From NCBI GenBank assembly GCA_011799875.1, contig CM022302.1, positions 325,169,385 to 325,233,384 on the forward strand: a stretch of 64,000 bases of DNA, written 5' to 3'. The notes below the pieces were generated by a model. It saw only the letters and a program-made list of their open reading frames with translations, was not told the origin of the DNA and did not search any database. A program made the translations under genes and the position numbers. Source of the stretch: Thinopyrum elongatum. Taxonomy: Eukaryota; Streptophyta; Magnoliopsida; Poales; Poaceae. Shown piece by piece: positions 58,508-64,000 of this stretch (position 1 is the stretch's first letter; each line of letters opens with the position of its first letter).

Positions 58508-60112
58508 GGTATGTTCGAAAGAATGAAGGTGTCTTCCCCGGCTCCGGTTCTTTCCCGTCCGTGTGCGCTCGCCGTGGCGCCGCCGTATGCCGTTGTCAAC
58601 ATGCTTAACAAACAAGAGGAATTCGGAGAGGACTGTATGCCGAGAGGCTGATAGTGGGGACCCACCAGGTCCAAGCCGTACGCAAGCAAGTGCCTCATTG
58701 GAAAAAAAGCTTCCTCCTAATTGTATACTGACGTTGGGGCCCACGGCTTTGTCAACCTAGTCAATAAACGAAATAAATTTCCAACGATGACTGTCATCGG
58801 GGAGCTTTTTTTTCCCAGGGGTATCGGGGATTTTTTTTGTTGCGGGAAAGGGGTATCGGGTATCTAGCTGGTATCATTTTTTCAGAGGGCGACCGAGTAT
58901 CAGCTAGTCCTAGGTTTTGTTTTTTAACATGCGTAGCCCACGACATACCGAGACAGTGGTTTCAACTTATTTTTTGAGGTCCATCATATACATACCGGCC
59001 TATGGGCCTCCCAGCGTAGGTTTTACTTTTTCTTAAACATCGGCAGCCCAATGTATTTTCTTAATAAAACGCAGATCTCTGTTCTATTTATATATATATA
59101 TATAAGAATAATAATGCAGTGTCCAATTTATGTTTTCCCTTCTAACCACATTATATATATTTATATTATTACTATTATCGTATATTTAATAGAGACTTAT
59201 ATATACATTATAAAAACATCCCACATCTTATTAACTTATAAAAGTAAATGTTTAACAGAAGTTGGCAAGGAAAATCCTGGTTGTTTTTGACTCACAGGCA
59301 AGGAAAATCCTGGTGATTGCGTACAAAAGTTTGCGAAGATTTTAAGGACCAATGTAATAATAACGCGCTCATTTTTCTTTTGAGCAACAACTCGCTAATT
59401 TGTTAATTTTATATATAATAAAATGTGTAGTTCCAGTTTATTTTTTGATATTAATTGCTCCTTCTAACCTAACATTAAATATAGAACAAACCCAACTAAT
59501 TCGTGTATTTCAAGAAAGTGCAAATGGGCTGGGATTTCTTAGGAAATATTAAATGGGCCGCATCGACGCGAAATTATTTGTTCACCCAGCCCAGCAAATG
59601 GACTGTAAATTATAGAAAACATGGGTTAAATATATGCCACATTTTTGCAGGCTGACATGTGGGCCAATAGGTCGAAGCCTATGCGAGGCGTTGTCAACTT
59701 AGTCAACAAATGATTCTGACATCCACAGTCATTGGATTTATATCCAACGGCCAGCATGCACCTTCAATCTCTCGTCTTCTTCCTCCAGCGTCGCCGGGAC
59801 CGCCTGCTCCGGCCTCTGGCGGCTAGTGGCTCTGCTTAGCACGCATCGCTGCGAAGCGCTACCCCACCGCCGGCCAGGCTATCCCTTCACCCTTCCACAC
59901 CTCTTGTTATTCTCCACCGACTGCAGCCCCACGCCGCACCAGAACCAGTTATATAACCCTTGTACTCCTCTCAATCTGTGACTCCATTGCCGCATCTTCC
60001 CATCTCCGGGTCGTTCCCGTCCGGGGCCACGCCGTCGTCCACCGCCTTGCTGCGCTCGGCGCGGCATGGTCAACAAACAAGAGGCAACGGAAGAGGACTA
60101 TATGTGGAGAGC
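58508..60112. other. Unclassified repeat-rich DNA
   Basis: Alternates GC-rich parts (58540-58760, 59760-60070) and AT-rich parts (59050-59450, TATATA runs). An 18-bp direct repeat GGCAAGGAAAATCCTGGT occurs at about 59265 and 59297. No supported gene. Confidence 0.5.
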
Positions 60113-60895
60113 CTGACAGCTGGGACCCACGAGGTCCATGGTTGCACGCAAGGAAATTTCCTCCTTATTAAGCTGGAAAAAAATGTTTCCTCCCCCTGAC
60201 AGCTGGGACCCACCGGCTGTATCTTCTCACGGAAGGAAGTGCCTCCTTGTTATGCGAAAAAAACTATTCCTCCCGATGACAGCTGGGACCCGGCAGATTT
60301 GGTGGCTGACTTGTGGGCCTACTAAGCTGACGCGTACGCAGGGCTTTTGTCAACTTAATCAACAAATGATTCTAGCAGCTGGACCGTTGGATGTTAATCC
60401 AACAGCTGTGCTACTTCTTCAACCTCTGTTCTTGCTCCTGTCTCCCGTGGGCGGCAGTGCTGCCGCGCACCCGAACCAGTCAAGTTTCCCACTCCTCTTC
60501 ATCTGTGACTCCACTGCCGCGTCTTCCCCATCTCCGGGTCATTCCAGTCTGGGGCCTCGCCGTCGTCCATCGGCCTTGGTGCACTCGGCACGGTGTGGTC
60601 AACATGGTCAACAAACGAGAGTCATCGGAAGATGACTGTACATGAGAGGCTGACAGTGGGGACGCACCACGCCCATGGACGCATGCATGCAACTGCATCC
60701 TTTTTACCCTGAAAAATAATGTTTTCTCCCCCTGACAGCTGGGACCCACCAGCTACATCTTCACACACAAGGAAGTGCGTCCTTATTATGGGAAAAAAAT
60801 GATTCCTCCCCCTGACAGCTGGGACCCAGCAGCTATATCTTCGTACGCAAGGAAGTGCGTCCTTATCCTCCCTGACAGCTGGGACCCACCCGGTC
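60113..60895. repeat. Dispersed tandem repeats with CTGACAGCTGGGACCCA
   Basis: Motif starts at 60113, 60196, 60276 (variant), 60732, 60812 and 60872. Most copies lie ~80 bp apart with CCTCCTTATT and GGAAAAAAA between; two groups are separated by a 450-bp spacer. Confidence 0.8.
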
Positions 60896-61360
60896 GAAGC
60901 GTACGTAGCGTTGTCTATCTTGTCACGAACATGTACGTGCATACTGGTCGATTGGTCGCTCTGCAACGATGAATCATGGCCGAGTAAGTAGCAGCACATG
61001 TCATAGTAGAGCCCCCCACGTAGCAGTTCAGGCTGTCTCGTCTAAATCGTGTACACGTACGTATAGCCACACGCCAAAAAATACGTCCACGTACATACAT
61101 ATGAGCGGGGTCTCAAAACGCATACTCGCGCATACGGACGGCCAGGGCTCGTGTACATGGAGAGGCAACGGATGGCAGCAACGGCGTCCTGTTCATCGGC
61201 AGCTAACCGGCTTGGTCAGAACGGAGGAAACAACGTCGTGTTCACCGGGAGCCAAGTGACTGGGTCGGAACACGTCCTGTTCATCGAGAGTGAAGCCACT
61301 TGGTCAGAATGGGTCGTGTTCAATGGGAGCCAACTGGCTTGGACGGAACAGCCGGAACAG

Positions 61361-61630
61361 GGTCTGGCGTACCGCAAGAGGGAGGAAAACGGCCTTCTAT
61401 TCGACCGCGTACGGTCGAAACGGGGTCCTGTTCATCGGGAAGGGTCTGGCGTACCACACAATGGAGGAAACGGACTTGTGTTCGAGTGCCTACGGTCGAA
61501 ACGGGGTGCTGTTGATCGGGAGGGGTGTGGCGTACCGCAAAACGGAGGAAACAGACTTGTGTTGGAGCGCCTACGGTCGAAACAGGGGTCCTGTTCATCG
61601 GGAGGGGTGTGGCGTACCGCAAAACGGGAC
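61361..61630. repeat. 81-82-bp minisatellite, about 3.2 copies
   Basis: GGTSTGGCGTACC starts at 61361, 61443, 61524 and 61606. Each unit also contains CTACGGTCGAAAC and GTTSATCGGGA. Confidence 0.9.
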
Positions 61631-61639
61631 TCCACGGGC

Positions 61640-62060
61640 TACTGTTCATCCACGGTCTACTGCCTCGCTCCAGCCTCCACCTGCTACTGTTCATCCATCG
61701 TCGACTTCCTCTTGCCTCCACCAGCTACTGTTCATCCACGGGGGTCCTGTTCATCTAGCTTCCACCGGCTACTGTTCAACCAGCCCTCCACGGGGTCCTG
61801 TTCATCCAGCCTCCACCGGCTCCTGTTCAACCAGCCCTCCACACGGGGTCCTGTTCAACCAGCCCTCCACGGGTCCTGTTCAACCAGCCCTCCACGGGGT
61901 CCCTCCATCGGCTACTGTTCATCCACCCCCACCAGCTCCTCGATTAGGGTCCTGTTCATCCAGCGGCAACGGCCTCTACTACCACGGGGTCCTGTTCATC
62001 CAACCCCCACCAGGAACTGTTCATCCAACCCCAACCACGTACGTCTCGACTCGTTCAACC
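61640..62060. repeat. Low-complexity CTGTTCATCC / CTGTTCAACC array
   Basis: Irregular repeats of ACTGTTCATCCA and CCTGTTCAACCAGCCCTCCACG. The long plus-strand frame 61151-62152 arises from this and the minisatellite. Confidence 0.85.
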
Positions 62061-62134
62061 AACCCCCATGTTCACTGTTCATCAAGAGGCAGCAGGTTCG
62101 ATCGGCTTCAGTAAGCAGCAGCAGCAGCGATCGA

Positions 62135-62274
62135 TCGCTCGGGTTCAGTTAGCAGCAGTAGTGAAGGAATCGCTCGGGTTTAGTTAACAGCCAAGGGATC
62201 GATCGCTCGGTTTCAGTAGCACAGCTAGTGCAATCGCTCGGGTTCAGTAAGCGAACGCCTCGCTCGGGTTCAGT
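62135..62274. repeat. TCGCTCGGGTTCAGT direct repeats
   Basis: Copies at 62135, 62170, 62203, 62234 and 62260; spacing 35, 33, 31 and 26. Confidence 0.85.
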
Positions 62275-62275
62275 T

Positions 62276-62641
62276 AGAGCCCAATGCCTCGCACACAGAC
62301 GCGCGTACGTGTACGAGAGAAACGCGCAATCCCTCCGTGCATCGCTCGGCCCCGACCACCCATCGTAACTGGGAACTCCCCGAAATTTTCCTCGCCCTCG
62401 CTTCTACCATGATTTTTTCTGTCATGGACGGCCCAAAGAATGTCATGCAGGTGCGTCCCCGGCCCGCCTAGGATGAAAAGCCCATTTTCTGTCATGATTT
62501 TTTGTCATAGAAGTAGGAGCCCACCACATCTATGATGATACCGGGTTTTGTCACAATTGTCGTCATAGAAGTGTCATAAGCATGACAGAAAAAAAATTCG
62601 TTCGGACCAAAATGTCACGGATGTGTCTTTTTTTGGTAGTG
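62276..62641. mobile_element. CACTA-type transposon terminal region
   Basis: On the minus strand it begins CACTACCAAAAAAAGACAC at 62641. Subterminal GTCAT-type motifs are dense (GTCATAGAAG at 62504 and 62562, and several TGTCATG/TGTCAC words). The opposite terminus is not found, so the element extends to an unknown point to the left or is truncated. Flanked by Athila sequence from 62642. Confidence 0.75.
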
Positions 62642-64000
62642 CATGCTCCAACTTCATCGCAAAACTAGAGGCTATACGTGCGTGCTTCGGGAATCACAAA
62701 CCTTAACATCAATATTTTTACTAAACCACAATCATCCACCAGTACCCCCACATATTACCATCTTAATATCACAAAACTATTGCAGGGAATCAAACATATC
62801 ATATTCAGTGATCTACATGAAAGTTTTTATTATATCCCTCTTGAATAGCTATCCTTTATGGACTAGTCTTATAACCCGTGTGAATTGCCATTACTATTTA
62901 TTAGACTCTCAAAAAGATTTAAGTGAAGCATGAGAGTGCAACTATTTCTTTAAAATATAGCCACCGTCGTGCTTTAAAAGATATAAGTGAAGCACCAGAG
63001 CAACTGCCTAGCTCAAAAGATATAAGTGAAGCACATAGAGTATTCTAACAAATCATGAATAAATTTGTGTCCCTCTCAAAAGGTGTGTCCAGCAAACAAT
63101 GATTGTGGAAAACTAAAAAGCAAACAAAGCAAAGACTATAATACAAGACGGTCCAAGCAAAACTCATATCATGTGATGAATAAAAATATAGCTCCAAGTA
63201 ATATACCAATAAATTGTTGACGAAAGAGGGGATGTCATCTGGGGCATCCCCAAGCTTAGACGCTTGGGCATTTCTTGAATATTACCTTGGGGTGCCTTGG
63301 GCATCCCAAAGCTTAGGGTCTGGATGCTCCTTATTCTTTCATCCATCGTGAGCTCACCCAAAACTTGAAAACTTCAGCACACAAAACTCAACAAAAACCT
63401 CATGAGATCCGTTAGTATAATAGACAAATCATAAACTTTAGGTACCGTTATGAACCCATTCATATTTTATTTTTTCATAATACTTGCTGTATTCTAACTT
63501 CTCCATGACTTATACCCCTGATATAATCCATAACATATTTAAAACAAGCAAACTATGCAATAGAAAACAAAATCTGTCAAAACCAGAATAGTTTGTGATG
63601 ATCTGAACAAACACTATACTTCTGTAACTCCAAAAAATCTGAAAAGATAGGAAAAAGTGGGCAATTTGTATATCAATAATGTGTAAAAATTTCAGAATTT
63701 TAACATGTTCCAGTGAATTGTAGTAATTACTTCACTGGGCGCAAAAGTTTTTATTTTTTCATAGAATCAAGTCAACTATTAACCAAATCATCCCAATGGC
63801 TTTACTTGGCACAAACACTAATTAAAACATAAAAACACAATCATAATAGTAGCAACAATTGTGTCAACACACCAAAAATATAAATGATAACTAATGGGTT
63901 GTCTCCCAACAAGCTCTTCCTTTATAGCCACTAAGATAGTCTTTGAGATTTCAATGATGCTCAATGCATAGGCATAGGCATTCCTATGCATAGGCATTAT
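62642..64000 (-). mobile_element. Athila fragment, 3' non-coding region, running off the window
   Basis: Matches the Athila B fragment from about 55845 to 57800, but with one fewer of the ~700-bp internal units. Contains the GGGGATG...GGGGCATCCCCAAGC block at 63225 and GGGTTGTCTCCCAACAAGC at about 63897. No coding frame is supported. Confidence 0.72.

Noticed and set aside
59051..59290. 79-codon AT-rich ORF
   Set aside because: Consists of TATATA and ATTATT runs with no protein-like features.
61151..62152. 333-codon open frame on the plus strand
   Set aside because: It is built from an 81-bp minisatellite (a multiple of three) and a CTGTTCATCC array; all three frames are open in parts and there is no family resemblance.

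Overview
The window is plant nuclear DNA, almost certainly from a Triticeae grass (wheat, barley, rye or Aegilops). It is made nearly entirely of nested transposable elements. I recognise no intact single-copy host gene, rRNA, CRISPR array or functional tRNA. The assignment rests on a large LTR-retrotransposon derivative with 4.1-kb LTRs (Sukkula-like), several Athila-lineage elements with tRNA-Asp primer sites, a CACTA terminus and two Tat-lineage Gypsy elements.

Layout. 1-13151: Tat copy 1 (minus strand, left end outside the window). 13152-15892 and 29221-29999: two parts of one Athila element (Athila A, minus). Tat copy 1 interrupts its protease gene and Tat copy 2 interrupts its 5' LTR. 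15893-29215: Tat copy 2 (plus strand), complete, with 871-bp LTRs and a CCTCA target duplication. 30000-34690: older sequence holding a reading frame broken by Athila A, a short minisatellite, a ~503-bp tandem array, an Ala-rich reading frame and a gene-like 5' end. 34691-55619: LARD (minus) whose left LTR is split by Athila C (35555-45080, CTTAA duplication). 55620-57883 and 62642-64000: 3' non-coding parts of further Athila sequence. 57884-62641: unclassified repeat-rich DNA with a tRNA-derived segment and several minisatellites, closing in a CACTA-type terminus.

The Tat pair is the most informative part. Each copy has a sense gag-protease / RT-RNase H-integrase unit and, convergent to it, an antisense gene with its own TATA-like box, three spliceosomal-type introns, a Transposase_28-like N-terminal region and a long coiled-coil last exon. 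Both copies keep the same in-frame UAG between protease and RT. An octamer, CCGGCAAG or its complement, recurs about 38 times across copy 2. The copies lie head to head 2.7 kb apart, a potential inverted-repeat source of double-stranded RNA.

Inferred history: Athila A entered a coding-like locus and was then hit twice by the same Tat family. To the right, the LARD entered Athila B, lost its left tip and the adjoining Athila sequence in a deletion, and was then hit by Athila C. Many stop codons look like CAG/CAA-to-TAG or CGA-to-TGA changes, as expected from deamination of methylated cytosines in silenced elements. All identities and counts below were made by eye.
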